A stretch of DNA of 14,783 nt from a bacterium (GCA_030642425.1 DAOWNU010000008.1:1-14783); one strand, 5' to 3'. Shown: positions 1 through 6,616, numbered from the stretch's first letter. Translations and numbers: made by a program. The notes: generated by a model from the letters alone, not told the origin.

Positions 1-1
1 C

Positions 2-1294
2 GGCGGAAGCCTGCCGGTAAAATCTTTCGCCTATCCGTCGGATTTCGCCGCCACCGCCTACGATTTCGGGCGAATCCCCGATATGATCGGGCTTTACGAT
101 TCCCTTTTCGGCGATTACCCATTCAGCACGGTCGGCTGTGTGGTAACACCCATGGCCGTCTGGTCGGGGATGGGTGGGATGGAGCATCAAACGCTTCCAA
201 ATATCGGCGACGGCCTTATCACGGGGAGCCGCGCATACGAGGAGGTTGTCGCTCACGAGCTGTCCCACCAATGGTTCGGGGATTGTGTCGGTATCGCGGA
301 GTGGGCCGATTTCTGGCTCAACGAGGGGATCGCGGTCTATTCGGAAGTCCTGTGGGTCGAGCATGTCGATGGCCCGTCCGTCGCGAAAACTTACATGACC
401 GGAATCGAAAATAGCTATCGCAATTACGCCTCCCATTACGGCGATTTCCCGATTTACGATCCGGAAGATTTTCTCTCGCCCGTGCCGTATAACAAGGCCG
501 CCTGCTGGTGGCGCATGCTCCGGTGGATGCTCGGCGACGACGATTTTTTTGCGTTCCTGCCGTATTATTTCGACCGTTTCGCTTATAAGACTGTTGTCAC
601 GGATTCGATCCACACGGCCCTCGAGGATTTCACCGGCGACGATTGGGACTGGTATTTCGACCAATGGATTTTCGAGGAGGGCTATCCCAGATATGCTTTC
701 TGGTATGCCTTCGAGCACGACAGCGCCGGATGGCGTCTCGATCTTAGGCTGAAACAAACTCAGGCTTCGCCCTCCTGCACGCTTTTCACCAATCCGATCC
801 CGCTGGAAATAACGGCCGACGACTCGACCTGGGAAATAGCCGTTCCTATCGACTCGCGGCAATTCATGACGATTATTCCCCTGCCGGATTCGGCAACGAG
901 CGTCCGTTTTGACCGCAATAACGTTATCTGCGGGGTTTTTACATACGATCCCGTTGGAGGCCTGACAGAAAAGGCTCTGCCGGGTAATTTTTCTCTGGAG
1001 GTCTATCCGAACCCGTTCAATTCCTCGGTGAAGATTTCTGTAGGGGAGGGCCTGAGACCCTCCCGCGTTGAGATATTCGACATAAACGGGCGGATTGTCG
1101 CGGAAATCAGGCGAAACCGGTCGTTGAGCGGAGCCGAAACGACTTTCGCGAAAAACTCCCTTCGACTCCGCTCAGGGAGCGAATTGTGCGAGTTCGTCTG
1201 GACGCCCGACGAAACCATCGGCAGCGGAATCTATCTCGTCCGGGCGAAAATTGGAGATTGCGAAACTTCGAGAAGAATTATATATATTAAGTAA
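2..1294 (+). CDS. Secreted M1-family zinc aminopeptidase with T9SS C-terminal sorting domain (5' truncated)
   Basis: The reading frame is open from base 2, so the gene begins upstream of the window and the ATG at 83 is internal. Residues are counted from that Met. GGMEHQT (31-37) corresponds to the GAMEN substrate motif. HELSH (58-62), followed by 18 residues and then Glu81 in WLNEG, is the gluzincin M1 zinc site. Tyr136 in PYNKAA matches the transition-state tyrosine. The catalytic module runs to about residue 215. A beta-rich linker follows, then a Por/T9SS type A sorting domain (about 303-403) with YPNPFN, VEIFDINGRIVAE and SGIYLVRAKIGD, ending in a basic tail. The family hydrolyses peptides from the N-terminus; the sorting domain implies export across the outer membrane and cell-surface attachment or release. 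Two stretches of the sorting domain (about 320-327 and 346-366) are encoded by palindromic repeats and are not family sequence. Family call is firm; substrate is unknown. Confidence 0.93.
   Translation, partial: GGSLPVKSFAYPSDFAATAYDFGRIPDMIGLYDSLFGDYPFSTVGCVVTPMAVWSGMGGMEHQTLPNIGDGLITGSRAYEEVVAHELSHQWFGDCVGIAEWADFWLNEGIAVYSEVLWVEHVDGPSVAKTYMTGIENSYRNYASHYGDFPIYDPEDFLSPVPYNKAACWWRMLRWMLGDDDFFAFLPYYFDRFAYKTVVTDSIHTALEDFTGDDWDWYFDQWIFEEGYPRYAFWYAFEHDSAGWRLDLRLKQTQASPSCTLFTNPIPLEITADDSTWEIAVPIDSRQFMTIIPLPDSATSVRFDRNNVICGVFTYDPVGGLTEKALPGNFSLEVYPNPFNSSVKISVGEGLRPSRVEIFDINGRIVAEIRRNRSLSGAETTFAKNSLRLRSGSELCEFVWTPDETIGSGIYLVRAKIGDCETSRRIIYIK
1040..1064 (+). repeat. REP-like palindrome, family A, inside the sorting-domain CDS
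   Basis: A GTAG foot (1040-1043) is followed by arm GGGAGGG (1044-1050), a 7-nt loop and arm CCCTCCC (1058-1064). It is read in frame as part of the protein (GEGLRPS). The same foot-plus-hairpin plan recurs elsewhere in the window with different stem sequences. Confidence 0.8.
1120..1179. repeat. Inverted pair of family B palindromes inside the sorting-domain CDS
   Basis: The first unit (1120-1143, 24 nt) has arms GTCGTT and AACGAC around the core GAGCGGAGCCGA. The second (1156-1179, 24 nt) has arms CTCCCT and AGGGAG around the core TCGACTCCGCTC. The cores are near reverse complements, so the units face each other across a 12-nt spacer containing TTTCGCGAAA. Each unit is 8 codons long and the frame is kept. 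Confidence 0.8.
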
Positions 1295-1348
1295 CAACCG
1301 AGTAACAGCTTAACCGAGATGGCAATCTGCGAAAACATCTTAACAAAC

Positions 1349-1353
1349 AGGAG
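1349..1353 (+). promoter_or_regulatory. Ribosome binding site for the secreted protein at 1360
   Basis: AGGAG lies six bases before the ATG at 1360 and supports that start. Confidence 0.6.
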
Positions 1354-1359
1354 ACAAAT

Positions 1360-2469
1360 ATGTCCCGCTGCTTAACACTTGCTTTTCTAATAATAATCGG
1401 AAACCTGACGGCGTATGATATTGCGGCGGATCGCTGGCATGTAACCGGCACAAATTGGAGTCTCAACGGCGGCTACACGGCGGTTTTGCGAACGGGCTCA
1501 ACCGAGCTTTTTCAGTTCGACGGCGGGAATTACAATATCTCTATCGACGACGACCGCTGGACAACAAACGATCTTATCGCATATTTGTTCCCCGATGCTA
1601 CAGATTGGACAGTGGGAGTTTTTACTGCCGACTCACATTTTGTGTTGCAAGAAGAGGCTACCGATGACGACAATATCGATGTCCGCTGGGAGACTTCGAT
1701 TTTCAATAGAGATTTTAACGAGATTTTCTCTAATATCGTTATTTTGCAGAATCCCGGCGCCACACCGGTGCGGATCGCACCCTTTACATTCCTCAATCCT
1801 CAAATGATCGACTCGCTTTATCTCCGGCTGCCGGGGGATACCGGCTGGTCGATGGGCGGCGCGGGAATGCCCTTGCTAACTTATCCTATTTTGCCCACGG
1901 ATTCGATCCTTATGAGATCGTTCACGGTTTCGGGAACGGAAGATATTAAGCTTTTCGTCCGTCCGGCGTGCCTGAGATATGTTTGTTTCCGCGATTTGCG
2001 CGATATTCTGGCAATCTATTCCGGCGCGGATACAATTTCCGAAAGTTCCTTTTACGATATGGCCCTCGCGTTCGAATGGGATACTTTCACAATAGCTCCC
2101 GGCGAAGTCGAGACGCTCGGCCTCGAGTTCTCCGTATTGGATTCAGCAAGCGGTATCGCCGGGATACACACTCCACAAGATTTTAGATTGCACGTCTATC
2201 CAAACCCGTTCAATTCTGCGGTTAATATAAGGGTTCGAGGGTTCGAGGATTCGAGGGTTCGAGTGGAGATTTTTGATATTAATGGGCGGATGGTAGCGGA
2301 AATGCCCGTAGGGGCGGGTTCTAAACCCGCCCGCGCGGGATGGTCGCGGACCCTCCCCTACGAAATCATCTGGCGCCCATCCGAATCAATCGGAAGCGGC
2401 GTATATCTCGTCCGCGCGAAAATTGGGGATGGTCAGACGACGACGAAAAGAATCGTATATTTAAAATGA
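1360..2469 (+). CDS. Secreted protein of unknown function with T9SS C-terminal sorting domain
   Basis: 369 aa. Residues 1-18 form a Sec signal peptide (short basic start, hydrophobic LTLAFLIIIGNLTA). Residues 19-270 are acidic, rich in Trp, Asp and Tyr, and look beta-stranded; I recognise no enzyme motif. Residues about 275-369 are a Por/T9SS type A sorting domain: YPNPFNSAVNI, VEIFDINGRMVAE, IGSGVYLVRAKIGD and a basic C-terminus, very close to the domain of the upstream peptidase. The start is backed by AGGAG six bases upstream. It lies 65 bp after the peptidase in the same direction, so co-transcription is plausible. The sorting domain is invaded by repeats at residues about 291-302 (8-bp tandem) and 317-334 (a palindrome pair), the same two loops as in the neighbour. 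It is probably a surface or extracellular protein; its role is unknown. Confidence 0.85.
   Translation: MSRCLTLAFLIIIGNLTAYDIAADRWHVTGTNWSLNGGYTAVLRTGSTELFQFDGGNYNISIDDDRWTTNDLIAYLFPDATDWTVGVFTADSHFVLQEEATDDDNIDVRWETSIFNRDFNEIFSNIVILQNPGATPVRIAPFTFLNPQMIDSLYLRLPGDTGWSMGGAGMPLLTYPILPTDSILMRSFTVSGTEDIKLFVRPACLRYVCFRDLRDILAIYSGADTISESSFYDMALAFEWDTFTIAPGEVETLGLEFSVLDSASGIAGIHTPQDFRLHVYPNPFNSAVNIRVRGFEDSRVRVEIFDINGRMVAEMPVGAGSKPARAGWSRTLPYEIIWRPSESIGSGVYLVRAKIGDGQTTTKRIVYLK
2232..2263. repeat. 8-bp tandem repeat, four copies, within CDS
   Basis: Four contiguous copies of GGTTCGAG (the third is GATTCGAG). The unit is not a multiple of three, so a one-copy change would shift the frame of the sorting domain. 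It occupies the loop between the strand after NPFNSAV and VEIFDINGR, where the upstream gene carries a family A palindrome. Confidence 0.85.
2308..2361. repeat. BIME-like head-to-head pair of family A REP elements within CDS
   Basis: Forward unit 2308-2332: GTAG foot, arm GGGCGGGTT, loop CTA, arm AACCCGCCC (perfect 9-bp stem). Reverse unit 2337-2361: arm GGGATGGTC, loop GCG, arm GACCCTCCC (one mismatch), then CTAC, the reverse-complement foot. The pair is translated in frame as about 18 residues of the sorting domain. Confidence 0.85.
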
Positions 2470-2484
2470 TTCGATGGTGTGAAT

Positions 2485-2583
2485 GTTCCCTTCGACAAGC
2501 TTAGGGAACGCCCTTCGACAGGCTCCTTTCGACAAACTTAGGGCAAACAGGAATCTGCCGGTCGATGAGCCTGCCGAAACGAC
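2485..2583. repeat. Cluster of family B palindromes
   Basis: 2485-2509 has arms GTTCCCT and AGGGAAC around a TCGACAAGCTT core. 2510-2544 has GCCCT and AGGGC enclosing two truncated cores and looks like a nested or recombined unit. 2561-2583 has arms GTCGAT and AACGAC (one mismatch) around an inverted core. The run begins 16 bases after the stop of the upstream secreted-protein gene. Confidence 0.7.
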
Positions 2584-2587
2584 AGAC

Positions 2588-2657
2588 GGGCCAACGCGGT
2601 TGGCCCCTACGATTGAAAACGATATATGTATCGTAGGGGAGCACCTGCGGTGCTCCC
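2588..2657. repeat. Pair of family A REP-like palindromes facing outward
   Basis: Reverse unit 2588-2610: arms GGGCCAAC and GTTGGCCC, loop GCG, foot CTAC. Forward unit 2633-2657: foot GTAG, arms GGGAGCACC and GGTGCTCCC, loop TGC. Both stems are perfect (8 and 9 bp), although their sequences are unrelated beyond the G-rich edge. A 22-bp spacer separates the two feet. Confidence 0.8.
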
Positions 2658-2694
2658 GCTTTTCGCATTACTGCCTATCGCCTTCCCGCGCATC

Positions 2695-2719
2695 GGGAGG
2701 GTCACGGACCCTCCCCTTC
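2695..2719 (-). repeat. Family A REP-like palindrome with decayed foot
   Basis: Arms GGGAGGGTC and GACCCTCCC form a perfect 9-bp stem with loop ACG. The expected CTAC foot reads CTTC. The stem is close to that of the reverse unit at 2337-2361. Confidence 0.65.
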
Positions 2720-2881
2720 AATTTCTGCGAAAAAAGTTCGAACATGAACTATTTTCTCGATTAGATCGAAAATTATCCATCCAGTAACAGAGATTCTCCT
2801 TATTGCATTGTTTTTACTCCGCATCGCTTGAATATTTTGCCATATTGAATCTAATGTTTTCCGTGTTACGGGAGACATAAT

Positions 2882-3075
2882 CCAAATTGCACGAGCTTTT
2901 CTCCAAATGGAGAACTCCTCATGTAAAATGGAAAACGACCCGTGCAAGTTGGAAAACGCCTCATGCAACATGGAAAACACCTCATGCAAATTGGAGAATA
3001 TCTCATGTAAATCGGAAAATAACTCGTGCAAACTGGAGAACATCTTATACGATGTGGAAAACATCTTTTGTAGCT
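2882..3075. repeat. 21-bp-period tandem array with an inverted leading unit
   Basis: Eight consecutive 21-bp units run from 2908 to 3075, each starting NGGA(A/G)AA. They are clearly related but diverged, with no insertions or deletions. Immediately upstream, 2882-2906 is a degenerate copy in the opposite orientation; together with the first unit it can form a hairpin around TTCTCC-AAAT-GGAGAA, with 16 of 23 arm positions paired. Read on the plus strand the units give heptapeptides such as MENTSCK and LENISCK; the minus strand also gives an open heptad frame. I found no convincing ribosome site and treat it as a repeat. The 830-bp gap 2470-3300 otherwise holds REP-like palindromes and a gene relic; 2720-2881 shows nothing I recognise. 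Confidence 0.85.
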
Positions 3076-3146
3076 ACTTTTTCGACAAAAACTGGAAAGA
3101 AATAGACAAGAGCTTAGCTCGACTTTGTAATCTTCTTGAATATAAT

Positions 3147-3176
3147 GAGATTGCCACGCCTTCGGCTCGCAATGAC
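3147..3176. repeat. Short interspersed palindromic repeat (GCAATGAC type)
   Basis: ATTGC (3150-3154) pairs with GCAAT (3169-3173) around a loop with CTTCGG. A truncated relative with GTCATTGCAAGCGAA lies near 6657-6671. It abuts the sorting-domain relic that starts at 3178. Confidence 0.45.
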
Positions 3177-3177
3177 G

Positions 3178-3225
3178 AAAATTGGGGATTGCGAATCGAC
3201 GGAAAGAATCGTATATATAAAATGA
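3178..3225 (+). pseudogene. Relic of the 3' end of a third T9SS sorting-domain gene
   Basis: Read in this frame the segment encodes KIGDCESTERIVYIK followed by a TGA stop. The upstream peptidase ends KIGDCETSRRIIYIK and the second secreted protein ends KIGDGQTTTKRIVYLK, so the match covers the last 15-16 codons plus stop. DNA similarity is also high. Upstream of 3178 the frame runs into an interspersed repeat and has no sorting-domain sequence, so only the tail of the gene survives. It is most likely a deletion or rearrangement remnant, or a fragment copied along with repeat DNA. Confidence 0.75.
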
Positions 3226-3227
3226 CC

Positions 3228-3284
3228 ATAGGGGCAGGTCTTGCGCCTGCCCGTTCGTAGGACGACTATAGGGATCGCCCCTAC
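3228..3284. repeat. Pair of family A REP-like palindromes just upstream of a ribosome site
   Basis: Forward unit 3228-3252: foot ATAG (one change from GTAG), arms GGGCAGG and CCTGCCC, loop TCTTGCG. Reverse unit 3260-3284: arms GGACGA and TCGCCC with one mismatch, then foot CTAC. The reverse foot ends six bases before the AAGGAG of the gene at 3301. Confidence 0.65.
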
Positions 3285-3290
3285 AAAAAA

Positions 3291-3296
3291 AAGGAG
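3291..3296 (+). promoter_or_regulatory. Ribosome binding site deciding the start at 3301
   Basis: AAGGAG lies four bases before the ATG at 3301. The same frame is open back to a TTG at 3241, but that stretch is repeat DNA; this site argues for 3301. Confidence 0.65.
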
Positions 3297-3300
3297 AAAC

Positions 3301-4026
3301 ATGGGCGTTCACACATTCGATATACTTATGCTTCACGGCAGGCCCGCGGCGGGCAAATCCGAGGTTATCGACTATCTCAAAAGAACACCGGACTATCGGC
3401 GGGTCAAAAGATTCCATATCGACCGGTTCGAGGAGATCGACGATTTCCCGATGCTCTGGACGTGGTTCGAGGAGGACGATATTCTCGAGAAGATGGGCAA
3501 ACCACGGCTTCACACAACCTCCGACGGATTTTTCAAAGAGGTTCACATGTGGGACCTCCTTATCAAGCGGATAAATATCGAATACGGCAAGCGATTGAGA
3601 GATATCGAGGGCTATCACGATTTCTACACGACTGTTATCGAGTTTTCGCGCGGCTCGGAGCACGGCGGATATAAATATGCATATCGTCATCTGAGCGAAG
3701 AGATACTTCGCCGCGCCGCGATAATGTATATCGATGTCAGCTACGACGAATCTCTCCGAAAAAACCGCAAAAGGTTCAACCCGGACAGGCCGGACAGCAT
3801 TCTCGAGCACGGCCTCAACGACGCGAAGATGAAAGCGTTGTATCATAAGGTGGACTGGGACGGGTTCGCGTCCGAGAACCCCGATTTTGTCGAAGTCGAG
3901 GGAATTCGCGTGCCCTATGTCGTTTTCGAGAACGAGGACGATGTAACTTCGGGCAGGGGCGATGCGCTCGGAAACCGGCTGGAGAAATGCTTGAAACGGC
4001 TCTGGGGCAACTATCGAAGAAGGTAA
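3301..4026 (+). CDS. Uncharacterised P-loop NTPase / kinase-like protein
   Basis: 241 aa, cytoplasmic. The N-terminus, a hydrophobic strand (DILMLHG) followed by RPAAGKSE, is a Walker A loop (Gly13 to Ser20) as in the nucleotide and small-molecule kinase superfamily. HIDRFEEIDDF (about 41-51) sits where such kinases place substrate-binding acidic residues. A YIDVSYDESLRKNRKRF segment (about 143-159) resembles a strand plus a basic lid-like helix. The protein is rich in charged and aromatic residues, with no signal peptide or membrane segment. I do not recognise a named family or substrate. It stands alone between two repeat-filled gaps. The start is fixed by AAGGAG; the upstream REP-like hairpins may affect translation. 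Confidence 0.75.
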   Translation: MGVHTFDILMLHGRPAAGKSEVIDYLKRTPDYRRVKRFHIDRFEEIDDFPMLWTWFEEDDILEKMGKPRLHTTSDGFFKEVHMWDLLIKRINIEYGKRLRDIEGYHDFYTTVIEFSRGSEHGGYKYAYRHLSEEILRRAAIMYIDVSYDESLRKNRKRFNPDRPDSILEHGLNDAKMKALYHKVDWDGFASENPDFVEVEGIRVPYVVFENEDDVTSGRGDALGNRLEKCLKRLWGNYRRR

Positions 4027-4106
4027 TGGGTAAAAGGTAAAAGGTAATAGGAGATTGTTGAAAAACGATAAATTCGAGTGTTTTTTAGCAAGAAATGTCA
4101 AATGTC

Positions 4107-4352
4107 AAAATCCAAATGTCAAATGAAGCTCAAATGACTTAATGTCAAATTACCCCACAACGCCCGGAAAACCACAGAGAACACAGAGGGAGGAGAGGTA
4201 AAAGTGTCCTACCCAGAGCACCACCCCTTTGGATTTCGGCTCCCAGCTTTCGCGAGGACAGGCTTCGCGGGGATGACAATATGGGGATGGGTGGGTTTTG
4301 ACATTTGAGCTTTGGATTTGATTTGACATTTGAGCTTTGACATTTGGATTTT
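4107..4352. repeat. Fold-back repeat region built from AAATGTCAAA-type units
   Basis: Left arm 4107-4138 and right arm 4325-4352 are inverted near-copies, with shared blocks AAAATCCAAATGTCAAA and GCTCAAATG. The right side contains a second partial copy (4296-4324). The interior holds a CCACAGAGAACACAGAGG-type tract (4171-4188) and a hairpin-prone CGCGAGGACAGGCTTCGCGG tract (4251-4270). A GGTAAAAGGTAATAGG tract (4035-4050) lies outside the left arm. No gene is credible in 4027-4375. The right arm carries two TTGACA hexamers just upstream of the kinase gene. Confidence 0.65.
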
Positions 4353-4375
4353 CTTCATACATTCATGGAGGCAAT

Positions 4376-4861
4376 ATGAATATCGAAACTGTGGAACTAA
4401 ATTTCCCCGAAGGCGCGAATATTATTCTCGGGCAGGCGCATTTTATTAAGACGGTCGAAGACCTTTGCGAGGCGATGGTCAATTCGGTTCCGGCGCCGAA
4501 ATTCGGCGTGGCGTTCTCCGAGGCTTCGGGGGACAGGCTGGTTCGACATGCCGGGACAGATCCCGAACTCGAGCGGCTCGCGGCGGAGAATCTGATGCAT
4601 GTCGCCGCCGGCCATTGTTTCCTGATTATTATGCGGGATTGTTTCCCGCTGAACGTTCTCGGCGCGATAAAGCGTGTGCCGGAGGTTTGCGGGATATTCT
4701 GCGCCACCGCAAACCCGGTCGGGGTGGTGGTCGCCCGCAAAGATTCCGGGTCCGGCGCAATTATCGGGGTTTTCGACGGCGCATCGCCGGTCGGGATAGA
4801 GGACGAGACCGGAATCGAGTGGCGTAAGAAAATTGTGCGTCAATTCGGATACAAGGCCTGA
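4376..4861 (+). CDS. Adenosine-specific kinase (PF04008 family)
   Basis: 161 aa, close to the normal family length. Nearly the whole protein matches the pattern I know for this family: NIILGQAHFIKTVEDL, AMVNSVPAPKFGVAFSEASG, AAGHCFLIIM, PLNVLGAIKRVPEVCGIFCATANPVGVVVA and GVFDGASPVGIE. Characterised archaeal members bind or phosphorylate adenosine and are unrelated to the PfkB adenosine kinases; activity here is inferred from family. The ATG at 4376 has GGAGG five bases upstream, and translation from it begins MNIETVELNF. An ATG-less extension to 4337 would run through repeat DNA and is rejected. The permease follows after 42 bp in the same direction, so the pair is probably one purine salvage unit. 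No assured promoter is visible, though TTGACA hexamers lie in the repeat just upstream. Confidence 0.88.
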   Translation: MNIETVELNFPEGANIILGQAHFIKTVEDLCEAMVNSVPAPKFGVAFSEASGDRLVRHAGTDPELERLAAENLMHVAAGHCFLIIMRDCFPLNVLGAIKRVPEVCGIFCATANPVGVVVARKDSGSGAIIGVFDGASPVGIEDETGIEWRKKIVRQFGYKA

Positions 4862-4903
4862 ATATAATAAGATAAAAAGTTAAAATCGAGTTCGGGGAGT
4901 TTT

Positions 4904-6616
4904 ATGCCGAGAAAACCTGCTAACATTACTTACGGTGTCGATGACAAACCGCCCCTCGGCGTCTCTTTACTGCTTGGGCTGGAGCATGTATCTGTTTGCT
5001 TCATTGCGATTATACTGCCAGTCATGGTTGTTAAACAAATTATAGGTTTAGACCCGTTATCCGCCGCCGCTTTTATCAGCCTCTCGATGATCGCCGGGGG
5101 TATAACCACAATATTACAGGCAATAAAGAAAGGCCCGGTAGGTTCGGGTTATTTATGTCCTTCGGTTTGCGGCCCGTCCTATCTCTCGGCGACAATGATG
5201 GCCGCGGGTGCCGGGGGTCTCCCGTTAATTTTCGGGATGACCGCTTTTGTCGGCGTTGCCGAGGTCGCTTTCTCGCGGGTCATGCGCAAACTGCGGTTTC
5301 TTTTCCCATTCAACGTTACAGGCGTCGTTGTTGCGCTTGTCGGGATTATCATAATCCCAATGGCCGATAAAGACATATTCGGGTTTGTGCCAGAGACAGG
5401 TTCAATCGATACAAACGTGGCAATTGTGGGATTTTTAACATTCGCCATAATGGTAGCTTTAAATGTTTATGGAAAAGGGAAAATAAAACTATATAGCTTT
5501 CTTATCGGGATGTTTCTTGGATATGTTCTATCCTTCGCTTTCGGCTTGATCCCGGCCTCGGAGATTGCCAAAATTACTTCCGCAAGAATATTCTCTGTGC
5601 CATATATAAGAAACATGAGTTGGGACTTTGATTTCAACCTCGCAATCCCCTTTATTGTCGCTGCGCTGTGCTCATCGCTCAAGACTGTCGGCGATCTTGC
5701 AACATGCCAGAAAATCAACGACGCCGACTGGAAGCGGCCCGACATGGAGACGATCTCCGGCGGCATTTTCGCCGACGGACTCGGCGGAGTTATTCCGGGT
5801 TTGATAGGTGGATTCGGGCAATCGACCTCGTCGTCGAACGTGGGCCTATCGATAGCATCGGGCGCAACGAGCAGGAGGATTGCCCTTACTACCGGCATAA
5901 TATTTATCGCGCTGGGATTTCTTCCGAAACTCGCGAACATCTTTATTATCATGCCTAAACCGGTTATGGGCGCGGGATTAGTTTTCGTGGTTTGTTTCAT
6001 GATCGTCGCGGGTTTTCAGATTATGACTTCGCGCATGCTCGACACGCGAAAGATACTCGTCGTGGGGACTGCCATTATTTTTGGCCTTTCTGCGGATATT
6101 GTGCCGGAGATCTATGCGAATGTCCACCCGTGGATACAGCCGATATTCAGCTCTTCACTCTCGCTGGGCACGATAACCGCAATCGTTATGAACCTTATTC
6201 TCAGGATAGGCATCGCCAAACATAAAACGCTCGATTTTACAGTTGGGACGGACAATTCGGAAAAGATAATCACTTTTATGGAAAAACAGGGCGGCCTGTG
6301 GGGTATGAGAAGGGATATTTTGGACAAAGCTATTTCGGCAATGAACGAATTCGCTGAATCCGCGGATCGATTGAACCTGAGGAACAACAACATCAAAATG
6401 GACGTTAGTTTCGACGAGTTCAATCTCGATGTCGCTATCGAATACAGGGGGGATATTTTTAAGTATCCGGAAAAAGCCCCGACACGCGAAGACTTGCTCG
6501 CCGACGAAACGGCTTTCCTCGATCTCTCGCGTTATATGATCGCAAAATATTGCACGAGCATCAAGACATCGAGCGTCGGCGACAATTGCAAGGTCAAACT
6601 ACATTTCGAACATTGA
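4904..6616 (+). CDS. NCS2-family xanthine/uracil permease-like transporter with C-terminal extension
   Basis: 570 aa. Residues about 20-440 are the NCS2 membrane domain with many hydrophobic segments. Landmarks are LLLGLEHVSV (21-30, the usual QH motif reading EH), GYLCPSVCGPSYL (82-94), the TM8 region SSLKTVGDL (257-265), and GGFGQSTSSSNVG then SRRIALTTG (302-331, TM10 region). Compared with UraA, the TM8 substrate glutamate is Lys260 and the TM10 glutamate is Ser311. Residues about 441-570 form a soluble tail ending in a strand-helix-strand pattern (IKMDVSFDEFNLDVAIEYRG, then FLDLSRYMIAKYC, then CKVKLHFEH) reminiscent of a degenerate RsbW-type HATPase fold; that is inference only. GGGGAG precedes the start, and the adenosine-kinase gene ends 42 bp upstream. 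Transport of a nucleobase or nucleoside is the default reading; the missing glutamates leave the substrate open. Confidence 0.85.
   Translation: MPRKPANITYGVDDKPPLGVSLLLGLEHVSVCFIAIILPVMVVKQIIGLDPLSAAAFISLSMIAGGITTILQAIKKGPVGSGYLCPSVCGPSYLSATMMAAGAGGLPLIFGMTAFVGVAEVAFSRVMRKLRFLFPFNVTGVVVALVGIIIIPMADKDIFGFVPETGSIDTNVAIVGFLTFAIMVALNVYGKGKIKLYSFLIGMFLGYVLSFAFGLIPASEIAKITSARIFSVPYIRNMSWDFDFNLAIPFIVAALCSSLKTVGDLATCQKINDADWKRPDMETISGGIFADGLGGVIPGLIGGFGQSTSSSNVGLSIASGATSRRIALTTGIIFIALGFLPKLANIFIIMPKPVMGAGLVFVVCFMIVAGFQIMTSRMLDTRKILVVGTAIIFGLSADIVPEIYANVHPWIQPIFSSSLSLGTITAIVMNLILRIGIAKHKTLDFTVGTDNSEKIITFMEKQGGLWGMRRDILDKAISAMNEFAESADRLNLRNNNIKMDVSFDEFNLDVAIEYRGDIFKYPEKAPTREDLLADETAFLDLSRYMIAKYCTSIKTSSVGDNCKVKLHFEH

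Noticed and set aside
2483..2764. Open frame of 93 codons after the second secreted-protein gene
   Set aside because: It is made almost entirely of family A and B palindromes read through, has no ribosome site, and its sequence is what these repeats give when translated.
2907..3260. 117-codon frame with MENxSCK heptads as a small coiled-coil gene
   Set aside because: No ribosome site before the ATG, and the second half reads out of frame through a sorting-domain relic and a REP-like unit. Kept as a repeat array.
3241..3300. Upstream TTG start adding 20 residues to the P-loop protein
   Set aside because: The extension lies in palindromic repeat DNA, and AAGGAG fits the ATG at 3301.
2866..4101. 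411-codon minus-strand frame
   Set aside because: It is antisense to the P-loop gene, which has a Walker A motif and a ribosome site. The frame has no recognisable domain.
4150..4362. Minus-strand frame of 70 codons in the fold-back region
   Set aside because: Low-complexity repeat sequence with no start signal.
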